A DNA stretch of 64,000 bases from DATJKD01 sp963728295 (lineage in GTDB: Bacteria; Pseudomonadota; Gammaproteobacteria; Steroidobacterales; Steroidobacteraceae): assembly GCA_963728295.1 (NCBI GenBank), contig CAVSKB010000005.1:208676-272675 (forward strand), written 5' to 3'. Positions 1 through 9,773 of this stretch are shown one piece after another; the stretch's first letter is position 1, and each line of letters begins with the position of its first letter. Position numbers and translations under genes: made by a program. Under the pieces are notes generated by a model. That model saw only the letters and a program-made list of their open reading frames with translations. It did not search any database and was not told the DNA's origin.

Positions 1-98
1 CGATGGTGCTGGTTGAGGGCGGTGCGAGCTACTGGCACATGGTCGACTTGCTGTGGATAGTCCTGTTCCCGCTGCTCTACCTGATGCGCACCGCATGA
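1..98 (+). CDS. Cytochrome c oxidase subunit III-like protein, C-terminal end (partial)
   Basis: The gene begins before the window; the last 31 codons are visible, read from base 3 to the TGA at 96-98. The peptide contains GGASYWHMVDLLWIVLFPLL followed by a short polar tail. This is the closing transmembrane helix of haem-copper oxidase subunit III and NorE-like proteins, where the YWHMVDLLW stretch is characteristic. Its stop overlaps the start of the next gene (ATGA), so the two are translationally coupled. A terminal oxidase or a NorE-type nitric oxide reductase accessory protein are both possible from this fragment. Confidence 0.75.
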   Translation, partial: MVLVEGGASYWHMVDLLWIVLFPLLYLMRTA

Positions 99-376
99 AT
101 CTAAGCGTCATCCGCGCCGGTGTGCTCGCCTGGCTGGTGCTGGCGGTCCTCACCGGTGTGACCTGGTGGATCGGCGTAAGTCACGCCGACGAATCACGCC
201 ACCGGCGGGCTGACACCATCGCGCTGTTGCTGCTCGCGTTCTTCAAGGCGCGGCTTATCATCCTGCACTTCATGGAGCTACGGCACGCTCCCCTCGGCCT
301 GCGGGCCCTTGGCGAGGCGTGGGTCGTGGTCACATTTGCCTGCGTGGTGCTGACCTACCTGGCCACCGCCGCCTGA
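95..376 (+). CDS. Cytochrome c oxidase subunit IV family (NorF/CoxD-like) membrane protein
   Basis: A 93-residue protein with three hydrophobic segments (about residues 7-25, 42-60 and 73-90). The middle one carries AFFKARLIILHFMELRHAP, typical of the prokaryotic subunit IV/NorF family, which stabilises haem-copper oxidases in the inner membrane. I chose the ATG at 95 rather than the upstream one at 53 because it overlaps the subunit III stop as ATGA and gives the family length. It closes an operon that begins outside the window; nothing downstream is related. Confidence 0.7.
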   Translation: MNLSVIRAGVLAWLVLAVLTGVTWWIGVSHADESRHRRADTIALLLLAFFKARLIILHFMELRHAPLGLRALGEAWVVVTFACVVLTYLATAA

Positions 377-580
377 GCCGCTCACTACGCGGTCTTCGAA
401 CACCCCGGCACACGGATCCCGTCTGCTTTCCTGCGTCGTAACTAGCGCTCGCTACGGTGCAGGATCATGCGCTAACATACCTATTGCGTATTATCGTCCG
501 ATGCCCACCGCCGGTGACGGTAGTCGGGTACGGGCACGGAACGCACACTCCGGATCGCTTGATCCGCAAGGACACGTACT
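377..580. other. Intergenic region between the oxidase genes and the DUF7064 gene
   Basis: About 200 bases with no convincing gene. It should hold the end of the oxidase transcript and the promoter of the next unit, but I see no clear hairpin with a T-run and no strong -10/-35 pair. A half-site-like GCTAACA occurs at about 472-478 without a matching second arm. An AAGGA at about 568-572 is a plausible ribosome binding site for the ATG at 581. Confidence 0.4.
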
Positions 581-1554
581 ATGATCACGGTCGTCGGTGG
601 CCATGCGCCACGCGTGCACGGAGCCGGGGACGAGGGTCGCCACGCCCGCGGTGAACCTGGCTGGCAGGAGAGTGTACTGGTCCACTGGTGGGACGACCGC
701 GCAGGCATTGGCGGCTTCCACCGCATCGGTCACGAGGTGGAAGCCGCAGGCGACCGCACCAACCCTGGCATGGGGTCATGACGCGCGAAGGCAGGGTGTT
801 CCGTCGCTACCTGGATGTGGCGAAGGCATCCAGGAAGTCCGCAGCGGACAGCTTCGAGTGCACGGACGCATACGTCATGCGCACCGGTCCGCGGACACGC
901 TGGCGACTCGACGATCCCGAGTGCTCGGTCGAACTCGAGATCGAAGACTTCCATACGCCGTTCGACCCGTTCCCGGCTACCTCGGGCACGCTTGCCAAGG
1001 ATTATGCAAGCAATCATTTCGAAGTCTCGGGGCGCGTCACCGGTCGGGTCGTGCTGGACGACCGCGTGTTCCAGATCGACGGCCTCGGATACCGTGATCA
1101 CAGCTGGGGTCCGCGCAACTGGGCAACCCTGCTGAGCCACCGCTGGGTGGTCGGCTGCTGCGGACCTGACCTCTCCTTCGGCGCGATCGCCTGGCACGGG
1201 GTCGACGGCACGTTGCGAAAGTATGGCTACGTCGTGCGCGATGAAAAGTTCATCCCGGCCACTGAGGTCGACATCGTGACTTTCATGGAGGTTGACGCGA
1301 TGACGCATCGCGGCGGCGAGGTCACGTTCACGCTTGCCGACGGCAGCACGTCGCGGGTCCGTGCTGTGCCGGTGGCGGGCATGGTCACGCTGCACCGGAA
1401 CATCGCGACGGTCGATGAGCTGTGCAGGGTGGACCTGGACGGGCGCCCCGGCTACTGCGACTTCGAGATCACGACCAACCCGCGCAACGGCTCGGGACCG
1501 TTGTCCGGACTCGTGCGCGCCACGCACCGGGAAGGGCTGACATGGTTGACCTGA
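581..1554 (+). CDS. DUF7064-type protein (frame-broken)
   Basis: The N-terminal part (WQESVLVHWWDDRAGIGGFH at about residues 28-47) lies in one frame and the rest, from VFRRYLDV onward, in another. Double-base sites at 765-766 (CT) and 776-777 (TC) join them into about 322 residues. A conserved GYRDHSWGPR motif lies mid-protein. This family resembles the CrtC/AttH-like lipocalin fold and is often encoded beside an APH-fold kinase, as here. The real function is not known. The AAGGA eight bases before ATG 581 supports this start. Its stop overlaps the kinase start at 1542, so the pair is coupled. Confidence 0.6.
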
Positions 1555-2950
1555 GGGCCGAGCTCTCGGGTCCGAACATACGGCGACTGCGGGCGCCGGT
1601 CTCCGGCTCGATGTATCTGCTCGCCCTCTCTCGAGAGCTCACGGCGCGAATCGAGCCCCGCCTGAGTGACAGCCGCGACCGCCACGTTCTGTCGTTGTGC
1701 CGCAAGGTGCTGGTGCGGATGGCATATGCGGATTCGATCAGCCTCGATCCGGACGGCACCGCGCCGCGCGAGATCCCGCCGGCGGTCGGTGCCAACCGTG
1801 CACAGATCCGCGAGGACATCGGAAGGCTCGAGGAGCTGGGCCTGGACGCCGCGGCCGAGATCGCCGAGCGGGAAGGCCGGCTGCTCGACGCGGCGGAGGC
1901 GCAGGTTCAGGGCGACCTGGAGCGGCTTGCGGCGCTGCAGGTGGCCGGCGACGAGCTCAGGGTCGACCCTCAGTCGGTCCGTGAGTACCTGGCACGTCGC
2001 GAGGGCGAAAGCGACCGGCTGGACCTCGCGAGCTTCGAGGTTGCGCCGGGTGGCTACTCCAAGCAGACGCTGTTGGTCGGCGTGGCGGAAAGTCGCCTGT
2101 TGCCGGACACGTTCGTGATCCGCAAGGATCATCCGGCGGCGATCATGCAGACCAGTGTCTGTCACGAGTACCCCGTCCTGGTCCGACTGTACGAGGCGGG
2201 TCTGCAGGTGCCACGGCCGCTGTTCCTCGAATCCTCGGGCGAGTACCTGGGTGCGCCATTCAGGCGGTTGCTCGGCTGGCCGGTCGCGTCGAAGGCGCGC
2301 ACCTCGTCGCGCCGGCGGATCACGGCCTCGCGCTCCAGCTGGCGGCGCAGCTCGGGCGCCTGCATGCGCTGGAGTGCAGCCGCTTTGCGGGCTTGCTGCC
2401 TCCCCCGCCGTCGCAGGCGCCTGATGTACTACGGTCGGAGATCGAGCTGCTGCGGTGCTACTGGCGCGAGTTCGCACACTCGGAGAGTGCGACGCTCGAG
2501 GTGGCGTTCGCCTGGCTGGACGCGAACGTGGACCGCGTCGTCCCCCGCCAGGCGGTACTGCACGGCGACATCGGGTTTCACAATCTGCTGATCGAGAGCG
2601 GACGGATCATGGCCATCCTCGACTGGGAGCTTGCACGTTTCGGGCACCCGGCCGAGGATCTCGGTTACTGCCGTTCGACGGTCTCGCGCATGGTCCCGTA
2701 CGCGGCCTTCTGCCAGGCCTACGAAGCGGCCGGCGGCCCGCACATCGACCTGCGGACCAACGACTTCTTTACGCTGCTGCAACTCTGCCGCTTCGTCGTC
2801 TACGAGGTGCGAGGACGTGGCCTGTTCGAATTCGGCGCTACCGAGGATTTCGGAATGGCTTACATCGGCGCGCACGAGTTGCCTGCGCTGGTCCATCGCC
2901 TCTCGGAGATGCTACGCGACGTCCTCGGACGACGGGGATCCTCGCCCTAG
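1542..2950 (+). CDS. Aminoglycoside phosphotransferase-family kinase (frame-broken near 2290)
   Basis: A predicted small-molecule kinase of about 468 residues with an N-terminal helical extension and a C-terminal choline/aminoglycoside kinase fold. The catalytic loop HGDIGFHN and the metal-binding DWELARFGHPAEDL are both present in the second half. The reading frame changes at about 2285-2300, between VASKAR and EGAHLVAPAD, leaving an intact fold in two frames. ATG 1542 is chosen because it overlaps the stop of the DUF7064 gene by 13 bases. The substrate is unknown; antibiotic resistance is unlikely in this setting, and related proteins are often linked to acyl-CoA dehydrogenase genes. It converges with the MaoC gene, overlapping it by four bases. 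Confidence 0.7.
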
Positions 2951-3404
2951 AAGTAGAAGCGGCTGATCGTGTCGGCGACGCAGGCGGGACGATCACCGCC
3001 CTCGATCTCGATGGTCACGCGGACGACGATCTGCACCCCGCCCGGAACGTCGGTCGCCTCGAGCACCTGCGCGCGCCCGCGGATCCGCGCGTCCACCTTG
3101 ACGGCGGCCGGGAAACGCACCTTCTCCGTGCCGTAGTTGACGCCCATCTTCGCGTTCTCCACGCGCACCAGGTCGGGCAAAAAGAGATTGACGAGCGAGA
3201 GCGTCAGGTAGCCGTGCGCGATGGTGCTGCCGAAGGGACCCGCTCGCCGCGCGCGCCGGGTCGACGTGGATCCACTGATGGTCGTCCGTGGCAGCGGCGA
3301 AGGCGTCGATCCGCGACTGCTCGACCGTGATCCAGTCGGTCGGTCCCGACCTCCCGGCCCGGAGCAGCGCGCAGTTCCTCGGCCGAGTGGAAAATCGCCG
3401 TCAT
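2947..3404 (-). CDS. MaoC-like hot-dog dehydratase (frame-broken)
   Basis: A MaoC/R-hydratase-like protein of about 150 residues, likely hydrating an enoyl-CoA. The start MTAIFHSAEELR is at 3404. After restoring the frame the core reads WITVEQSRIDAFAAATDDHQ followed by WIHVDPARA, which holds the hydratase Asp-x4-His arrangement, and then GPFGSTIAHGYLTLSL. The frame changes near 3330 and again near 3236 at a Gly third position. It is the last gene of the steroid operon, three bases after the IpdF stop, so a role in CoA-ester beta-oxidation of steroid ring fragments is the likely one. Confidence 0.75.
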
Positions 3405-3407
3405 CCC

Positions 3408-4192
3408 TCAGGCCCGCTGGCTCGAGACCGGCACGACTTCGCCGGTCATGTAGCTCGAGAGATCGCTCGCCAGGAACACCATCACGTTGGCGACCTCCCA
3501 GGTCTCGGCAGCGCGGCCGAAGGCCTCGCGCTTCGCGAGCTCCTCCAGCAGCTCGCGGCGGCGTCACCTTGGCCAGGAATTCGTGCATCGCGATGCTGGG
3601 CGCGACCGCGTTCACCCGCACCCCGTGCTTCGCCGCCTCGATCGCGGCGCAGCGCGTGAACGCCATGACGCCCGCCTTCGCCGCGGCGTAATGCGCCTGC
3701 TCGGCCTGCGCCCGCCAGCCGAGCACCGAGGCGTTGTTGATCACGACGCCGCTGCCGCGCTCGTACATGTGCGGGAGGACGGCGCGGCACATCCGGAACA
3801 CGCTGGTCAGCGTGACGTCGAGCACGCGCGACCACTGCTCGTCGGTCATCATCACGATTTCCGCCGACCCGCCCAGCCCGGCGTTGTTGACGAGCACATC
3901 GATGTGTCCCATCCGCTCGAGCGCCGCGTCGACGAGCTCACGCACGTCCTTTTCCTGCGTCACGTCGCAGACGCGCGACGGGGTCGACGTGCCGGTCGTC
4001 TCGCTGATCTTGGCCGCGGCCTCCGCAAGGCGCTTCGGATGCAGGTCGCTGATGAAGATGCGCGCTCCTTCCTCGGCAAAGCGCTTCGCGGCAGCGAATC
4101 CGATGCCGGTGCCCTGCGGCGGCCGTGAACAGGACCCGCTTGCCCAGCAGCAGGCCGCGCGGCTTCGGATATTCGGGTGCACGTATGCTCAT
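3408..4192 (-). CDS. ipdF: IpdF-type short-chain dehydrogenase, steroid C/D-ring degradation
   Basis: A 260-residue classical SDR matching IpdF (Rv3559c type), which oxidises the hydroxylated indane-CoA intermediate of steroid ring C/D degradation. Visible features are the nucleotide motif TAAAGTGIG, NNAGLGG, the active site from NNASVLGWRAQ to YAAAK, the signature RVNAVAPSIAMHEFL and the C-terminal FGRAAETWEVANVMVFLAS. SVLGWRAQ and the PSIA-F-FL stretch are specific to this group. Two breaks occur: GG[GC] near 4115 and CC[GC] near 3553, both third positions. The ATG overlaps the FadE30 stop (ATGA), as expected for neighbours in this pathway. Confidence 0.85.
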
Positions 4193-5392
4193 GCCTGCTC
4201 CTCAGCGTCACCTCGGGGTTCCTTCGGCAATCCGAGCGCGCGCTCGGCGATCAGGTTGCGCTGGATCTGGTTGGTGCCGCCGTAGATCGTATCCGCACGC
4301 GTGTACAGGTACAGGTTGGTCAGCTCGTCGAACCGGTACTCCGTAGTCGGGGCGATCTCGCCGGGCGGCCCCTGGATGTCCATCGCGAGCTCGCCCAGCG
4401 CCCGGTGCCAGGTCGCCCAGAAGATCTTGTAGGTATACGCAGCGCGGCTGAGACGCCCGGTGCCTGCATCGGTGAGCATCCGAAGCGCACTTACGCGCAT
4501 GATCTTCAGCCCGATGTGCGCCTGGGCGAGACGCTGGCGGATGAGCGCGTCGCGCGCGGTACCGTTTCGCACGGCGAGCGCGCACATCCGGTCGAGCTCG
4601 CCGCGGAAGGCCATCTGCTGCGCGAGCGTGGAGACGCCCCGCTCGAAGTTGAGGAGCGCCATCGCAACCTTCCAACCCTCGCCCGGCGTGCCGAGGATGC
4701 AGTCGGCCCCGGTTCGCGCGCCATCGAAGAACAGCTCGTTGAACTCGGTGTCGCCCGTCATCTGTCGAATGGGCCGCGTCGAGACCCCCGGCTGCTTGAC
4801 CGGCACCAGCAGGAAGGACAGGCCGTCGCGCCCGCGGCTTCCCTCGGTCGTGCGGCACAGGACGAAGGCCCAGTCAGCGAACTGCGCGAGCGAGGTCCAG
4901 GTCTTCTGGCCGTCGATCACCCACGTATCGCCCGAGGCGCCCTGCTCGAGCCGTGCGCGGGTGCGGACGTTCGACAGATCGGATCCCGCATTCGGCTCGG
5001 AATAGCCCTGGCACCAGTACTCCTCGCCTGCGGCGATCGGCGGCAGAAAGCGCGTCTTCTGCCCCTCGGTGCCGAAGGCGAGAATCGTGGGCCCGATCAG
5101 CTCGACGCCCAGGTGACCGAGCCGCGCGGGCGCGCCGGCACGCGCGTACTCCTCCGCGAAGATCACCTGCTCGGCGAGCGTCGCCGCGCGTCCACCGTAT
5201 TGCGTGCGGCCAGCCCGGCACGCTCCAGCGCGCACGCCCGAGCGCCTGCTCCCAGGCGCGTCGCTCCTCGGGCCGCGCGGTCAGGCCGGTTACGCCGCGC
5301 AGACCTGCAAACGGGCCCGCGAGCGCGGCTGACAGCCAGTCGGCGGCTTCGGTGCGGAAGCGCTCTTCCTCGGGCGTGAATCCAAGTTTCAC
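4189..5392 (-). CDS. fadE30: FadE30-like acyl-CoA dehydrogenase
   Basis: A flavin-dependent acyl-CoA dehydrogenase of about 400 residues. Conserved stretches include WCQGYSEPNAGSDLSNVRT (substrate/FAD loop), GQKTWTSLAQFADW, GDTEFNELFFDGART, NFERGVSTLAQQ and the C-terminal TRADTIYGGTNQIQRNLIAE. They match FadE30 of the KstR2 regulon, which acts on the indane-propionyl-CoA side chain and whose gene neighbours ipdF there too. One break lies near 5203 inside the conserved WPHEYGGR (GAA/GCA pair). It sits in the middle of a minus-strand operon and overlaps ipdF by four bases. Confidence 0.85.
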
Positions 5393-5438
5393 GGTCGCCT
5401 CGCGGGCCGGAGCGAAATCGACGCCAGGCGCCCGTGGC

Positions 5439-6599
5439 TCATGCCAGCTGCCCGCTCGTGGCCGAAAGCAGGCGCGCCGCGATTCGCTCCCGGTGCCATG
5501 GGGGCGAGCCGAGCAGGGTCGACGCGGCCCGCGCGCGCTTGAAATAGAGATGCGCGACGTGCTCCCAGGTAAAGCCCACGCCGCCGAGAAGCTGGATCAT
5601 GCCGGCCGCGCAGTCGATGAAGGTCTCGCTGCACCAGCTTCCCGCGATCGCGGCCGCCTCCTCGAATTCCTCCGGCAGCTCATCGACTGCGCACGCGGCG
5701 TAGTACGCCGCGGAGCGAGCTGCCTCCGTGGCGACCATCATGTCCGCGAGACGGTGCTTGACCGCCTGGAAGCTGCCGATCGGACGGTCGAACTGGACGC
5801 GTGCCTTCGTATGCTCGGTGGCGATCTCGAGCGAGGCTTCCGCGCCGCCGAGCTGTTCAGCGGCGAGCGCCGCCTGCGCACGCGCGAGCGCCGTCGCAAG
5901 CGCAGTCCCCGCCTCCCCCGCCTCTCCGAGGACGGATTCGGCCGCGACCTCGACCGAGTCGAACCGCACGCGCGACATGGGGCGGGTCTGGTCGAGCATC
6001 GTGAGCCGCTCTATCGAAACGCCCGCGTGCTCGGGATCCACCAGCGCGAGGCTCACGCCATCGGCGCCAAGGCTGCCCGTCGCGCGCGCGGCAACGACCA
6101 GCAGATCTGCTGCATCCGCGTGGACGACGAACCCGGCAGCGCCATCGAGACGCCAGCCACGCCTCGAGCGCGTAAGCCGTGGCCCGATCCCGTCGAGACC
6201 CGGCGCGCCATCCTCGTTGGCGATCGCCAGAGTGGCGCGGGTCCGGCCCGCCGCGATGCCGGGCAGCAGCGCCTCGCGCTGCGCGGCCGTTCCGGCCAGC
6301 GCGATGGCAGGCGCCGCGAGCGCAACCGTTGCAAGGAACGGCGATGGCAGCAGCATCCGGCCCATCTGCTCACAGAGGATTGCCAGCTCGACGCCTCCGA
6401 GACCTGATCCACCGAGCTGCGCGGGGAGCGCGATGCCGCACCAGCCCATCTCCTCGCCGATCGCGCGCCATGTCGCCTTGTCATAGCCCGGCGGCGACTC
6501 GATCGCTGCGCGCAGTCGCGAAGGCGCGCCGTGCTCCGCGCAGAATGCGCGCGCAGTGTCCTGAATCAGCGCCTGTTCTTCGGTGAATGCGAACTGCAC
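5439..6599 (-). CDS. Acyl-CoA dehydrogenase, steroid-type heteromer subunit
   Basis: An uninterrupted acyl-CoA dehydrogenase of 386 residues, starting MQFAFTEEQALIQDTARAFC and with GGVGFTWEHVAHLYFKRA near the C-terminus. The flavin loop is poorly conserved, as in the partner subunits of the alpha2beta2 acyl-CoA dehydrogenases used for steroids (FadE32/FadE33 group). It is encoded beside FadE30 and could pair with it or with another family member in this operon. Length is normal. I do not assign a specific FadE number because several similar subunits are present. Confidence 0.75.
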   Translation of the reverse strand: MQFAFTEEQALIQDTARAFCAEHGAPSRLRAAIESPPGYDKATWRAIGEEMGWCGIALPAQLGGSGLGGVELAILCEQMGRMLLPSPFLATVALAAPAIALAGTAAQREALLPGIAAGRTRATLAIANEDGAPGLDGIGPRLTRSRRGWRLDGAAGFVVHADAADLLVVAARATGSLGADGVSLALVDPEHAGVSIERLTMLDQTRPMSRVRFDSVEVAAESVLGEAGEAGTALATALARAQAALAAEQLGGAEASLEIATEHTKARVQFDRPIGSFQAVKHRLADMMVATEAARSAAYYAACAVDELPEEFEEAAAIAGSWCSETFIDCAAGMIQLLGGVGFTWEHVAHLYFKRARAASTLLGSPPWHRERIAARLLSATSGQLA

Positions 6600-6608
6600 G
6601 ACCGGGCC

Positions 6609-7516
6609 TCAGGTCCCCCACACCTTTTTCTGCGGCCGCCGCGCGGCCAGCAGTCCTGCAACGGCCGGCCCCACCTCCGCGGGTGACCAGCGCGATCCCT
6701 TGTCGACGCTCGGCCCGTCGTTCCAGCCGTCGCAGAGCGTGATCCGCCCGCCCTCGAGCTCGAACACGCAGCCCGTCACGCCGCGCGAGTCCGCGGCTCC
6801 CGAGCCAGACGACGGTCGGCGCGATGTTCTCCGGGTCCTGCACGTCGAATCCGGCCGCGGGCTTCTTCATCTTCTCGGCAAAGGCCTGCTCGGTCATGCG
6901 CGTGCGCGCCGCGGGCGCGAGCGCGTTGACGGTCACGCCATAACGCCCGAGCTCGGCCGCCTGCACCAGGGTCAGGCTCGCGATCCCGCCCTTCGCCGCG
7001 GAATAGGCGCTCTGCGAGAAGCTCCCCTGCAGCCCGGCGCCCGAGCTCGTGTTGAGGATGCGCGCATCGACGGGCCGGCCCGCCTTCTGCTCGCCGCGCC
7101 AGAATTGCACCGCGTGACTCGCCGGGCAGAAGTGTCCGCGCAGATGCACACGGATCACCGCGTCCCATTCCTCGAGGCTGCTGCTCACGAACATCCGGTC
7201 GCGGACGAAGCCCGCGTTGTTCACCAGCGACGTCGAGACCGCCGAACGCATCGATGGCCGTCTTCACGAGGCGGCCGGCGCCCTCCCAGTCGGTGATGTC
7301 GTCGCCGTTCGGCACCGCCTCGCCGCCCGCCGAGCGGATCTCGTCGACGACCGCCTGGGCGACCGAGGTATCGCGCCCTTCGCCCGCGAGGCTGGTGCCG
7401 AGATCGTTGACGACGACCTTCGCACCCTCGCGCCCGAAGGCGAGTGCATAGGCGCGCCCGAGCCCGCGACCCGCGCCGGTGATGATGACGACCCTTCCCT
7501 CGCAGATTCCCGACAT
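6609..7516 (-). CDS. MFE-2-like short-chain dehydrogenase
   Basis: An SDR of about 300 residues with the N-terminal ITGAGRGLGRAYALAFGREG and VVVNDLG, the pattern of the (3R)-hydroxyacyl-CoA dehydrogenase part of peroxisomal MFE-2. NNAGFVRDRMF, the Ser of LNTSSGAGLQGSFSQ and the YSAAKGG tyrosine/lysine are present. Frame breaks lie near 7234 (GT[CG] before CTGGTGAACAAC) and near 6796; past the second, the C-terminus VTGCVFELEGGRITLCDG resumes and ends at the stop 6609. Context within the ring C/D operon suggests oxidation of a hydroxyacyl-CoA from side-chain or ring beta-oxidation. Confidence 0.75.
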
Positions 7517-7535
7517 CCTTCCTCCGCAGATTCTT

Positions 7536-8690
7536 CTAGACGCGTTCGATGATGGTCACGTTGGCCTGGCCGCCGCCCTCGCACATGGTCTGCAGCCCGT
7601 AGCGGCCACCGCGCCGCTCGAGCTCGTTCAGGAGGGTGGTCATGAGGCGCGCGCCGGTGGCGCCGAGCGGATGCCCGAGCGCGATGGCGCCGCCCTACAC
7701 GTTGACGCGCGCCGGGTCCGCGCCCAGTGACTTCTGCCACGCGATCACCACCGACGCGAACGCCTCGTTGATCTCGACGAGATCGATGTCGGCGAGCCTG
7801 AGACCCGTCTTCGCGAGTGCGTGCTCGGTCGCCGGGATGGGCGCGGTCAGCATCCAGACCGGATCCGCCGCCACGCACCGACAGGTGGTGGATGCGGGCG
7901 CGCGGCTTCAGGTCGTGCCGCCGCACGGCCGATTCGCTCGCGATCAGGAGCGCGGCCGCGCAGTCGGCGATCTGGCTCGACACCGCCGCGGTGACGCGAC
8001 CACCCGGCGTGAGTGGCTCGAGCGTCGCCATCTTCTCGAGCGACGTTCCGCGCCGCGGCGTCTCGTCGCGGCGCACCTCGCCGACCGGGACGATCTCGCG
8101 GTCGAAGCGGCCGGAGTCGATCGCCTCGATCGCCCGTCGTGTTGCTCTCGAGCGCGAACTCCTCCATCTCGCGCCGGCTGATGTCCCACTTCTCGGCGAT
8201 CATCTCCGCCGAGCGGAACTGCGAGACTTCCTGGTCGCCGTAGCGTGCACGCCAGCCGGGCGAGCCACGGAAAGGGTCGTCGAACCCGTATGCGCGTCCC
8301 GCAAGCATGGCCGCCGCAGATCGGGATCTGGTTCATCGTCTGCACGCCGCCCGCGACGACCAGGTCCTGCGTCCCGCTCATCACGCCCTGCGCGGCGAAG
8401 TGCAGCGCCTGCTGCGACGATCCGCACTGCCGGTCGACGGTCGTGCCGGGCACGTGTTCGGGCAGGCCGGCCACGAGCCAGCAGGTGCGCGCGATGTCGC
8501 CGGCGAGCGGCCCGATGGTGTCGACCGCGCCGAAGACGACGTCCTCGACCGCCCCGGGGTCGACGCCGCTGCGCTCGATCAGCGCCTTGAGCGCGATGCC
8601 GCCGAGGTCGGCCGGATGCACGCTGGCGAGGCCTCCCTTCTTCTTGCCGACCGGCGTCCGCACCGCCTCGACGATATAGGCGTCCGCCAT
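7536..8690 (-). CDS. fadA6: FadA6-like thiolase with frame breaks and an in-frame amber codon
   Basis: A thiolase of about 385 residues. The N-terminal nucleophile loop VDRQCGSSQQALHFAAQGV is intact, and the C-terminal GHPLGATGARL and MCEGGGQANVTIIERV carry the catalytic His and Cys. The frame changes near 8306, 8135 and 7870. In addition a TAG at 7695-7697 replaces the Asn expected in the conserved VNVNGGAIALGHP, so a ribosome would stop about 53 codons early and lose the second catalytic Cys. In the steroid operon it fits FadA6, which thiolyses ring C/D-derived CoA esters. The amber may be a base error; if real, the gene is dead. Confidence 0.75.
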
Positions 8691-8691
8691 C

Positions 8692-9763
8692 TCAAGCCTC
8701 CGTTGCCGAAAACGTGTGCGCCGGCCCCAGCGGCTGCGCGCCCGACCACAGCGCCGACTGGACGCGGCGCGCGTGCAGGCTGCCGTCGCCCCAGGCACCC
8801 GCGAGCGCCCAGGCGCGCTTCATGTAGAAGTGCAGGTCGACCTCCCAGGAATAGCCCATCGCGCCGTGCGCCTGCATGGCGATTCGCGCGCACGCATCCG
8901 CGGCCGCGACGGCCGCAAGCTTGGCGTGCGAAACGGCCACCCGCGTTTTCTCGCCTGAGTCCGCGAGCGACGCCGCGGCGGCGTAGACGACCGGGCGCGC
9001 GAACTCGAGCCTGACCTGTGCACTCGCGAACTGGTGCTTGAGCCCCTGGTAGGCGCCAATGGCCTGGCCGAACTGCCTGCGCTCGCTGGCATATGCCACG
9101 CCGATCTCGAGCATGCGCTCCGCCACGCCAAGACATTGCGCCGCCGCGTGCAGCGCGCCGCGATCGAAGGCGCGGGCCATCGCCGCCCGCGCCCCGGCAC
9201 CCTCCGCGATCCGGGTCGCCGTCACCGGTGCGTACGAAACGCGATGCAGGCGCCGCAGACGATCGTTCGCCGGCTCCTCGACAAGCCGGACACTCCGATC
9301 GCGGCACGAGGTGAAGCTCGTCGCCCGCGCCGAGGAGCAGCCAGTCGGCATGGCCTGCGCCGGCGACAAGCGACTCCTGCGGAAGAGCCACCGCCACGCG
9401 CGCAGCTCCCGCCGCGGCCGCCTCGAGCACCGGCGCGACACGCGCGTCCCCCGAGTGCTCGGCAAGCAGCGGCACTGCAACCGCGGCGTGCTCGATGAGC
9501 GCCTCGGGAACTGCCGCACGGCCGATCTCCTCGGCAATCAGCACGAAGTCGACGCTCGTGAGACCCAGGCCGCCCGCGGCTTCCGGCGCGAGCAATCCAG
9601 GCAGTCCCAACTCGCGGTAGCGTGCCCACCGCTCGGCAGCAGCTCGCGCGTCGTCGCGACCTTCCGCCACGCCGCGCAGAACCGCGGGTGAGCACACATC
9701 GGCCAGAAGCTCGCGGACCGAGGTCGCCATCATCCGCTGCTCTTCGCTGAACGTGAAATCCAC
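8692..9763 (-). CDS. Acyl-CoA dehydrogenase, steroid-type heteromer subunit (frame-broken)
   Basis: Starts MDFTFSEEQRMMATSVRELL and runs about 356 residues to SATEA at 8692. The C-terminal half holds YASERRQFGQAIGAYQGLKH and MQAHGAMGYSWEVDLHFYMK, standard acyl-CoA dehydrogenase elements. A break near 9300 (CC[GC], a Pro third position) separates the halves. It lacks a complete flavin-binding loop and so resembles the non-FAD partner subunits of steroid acyl-CoA dehydrogenases. Spacing to the thiolase is one base, and to the next dehydrogenase ten bases, consistent with a heteromer encoded by adjacent genes. Confidence 0.75.
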
Positions 9764-9773
9764 GCCCGCTCCT

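Noticed and set aside
472..478. GCTAACA near 475 as a seventh operator site
   Set aside because: The second arm is missing, so it is only a half-site and lies far from the island.
1452..2477. Long minus-strand reading frames opposite the kinase and other genes
   Set aside because: They are antisense shadows of high-GC genes, Arg/Ala-rich with no family motifs, and conflict with well-supported plus-strand genes.
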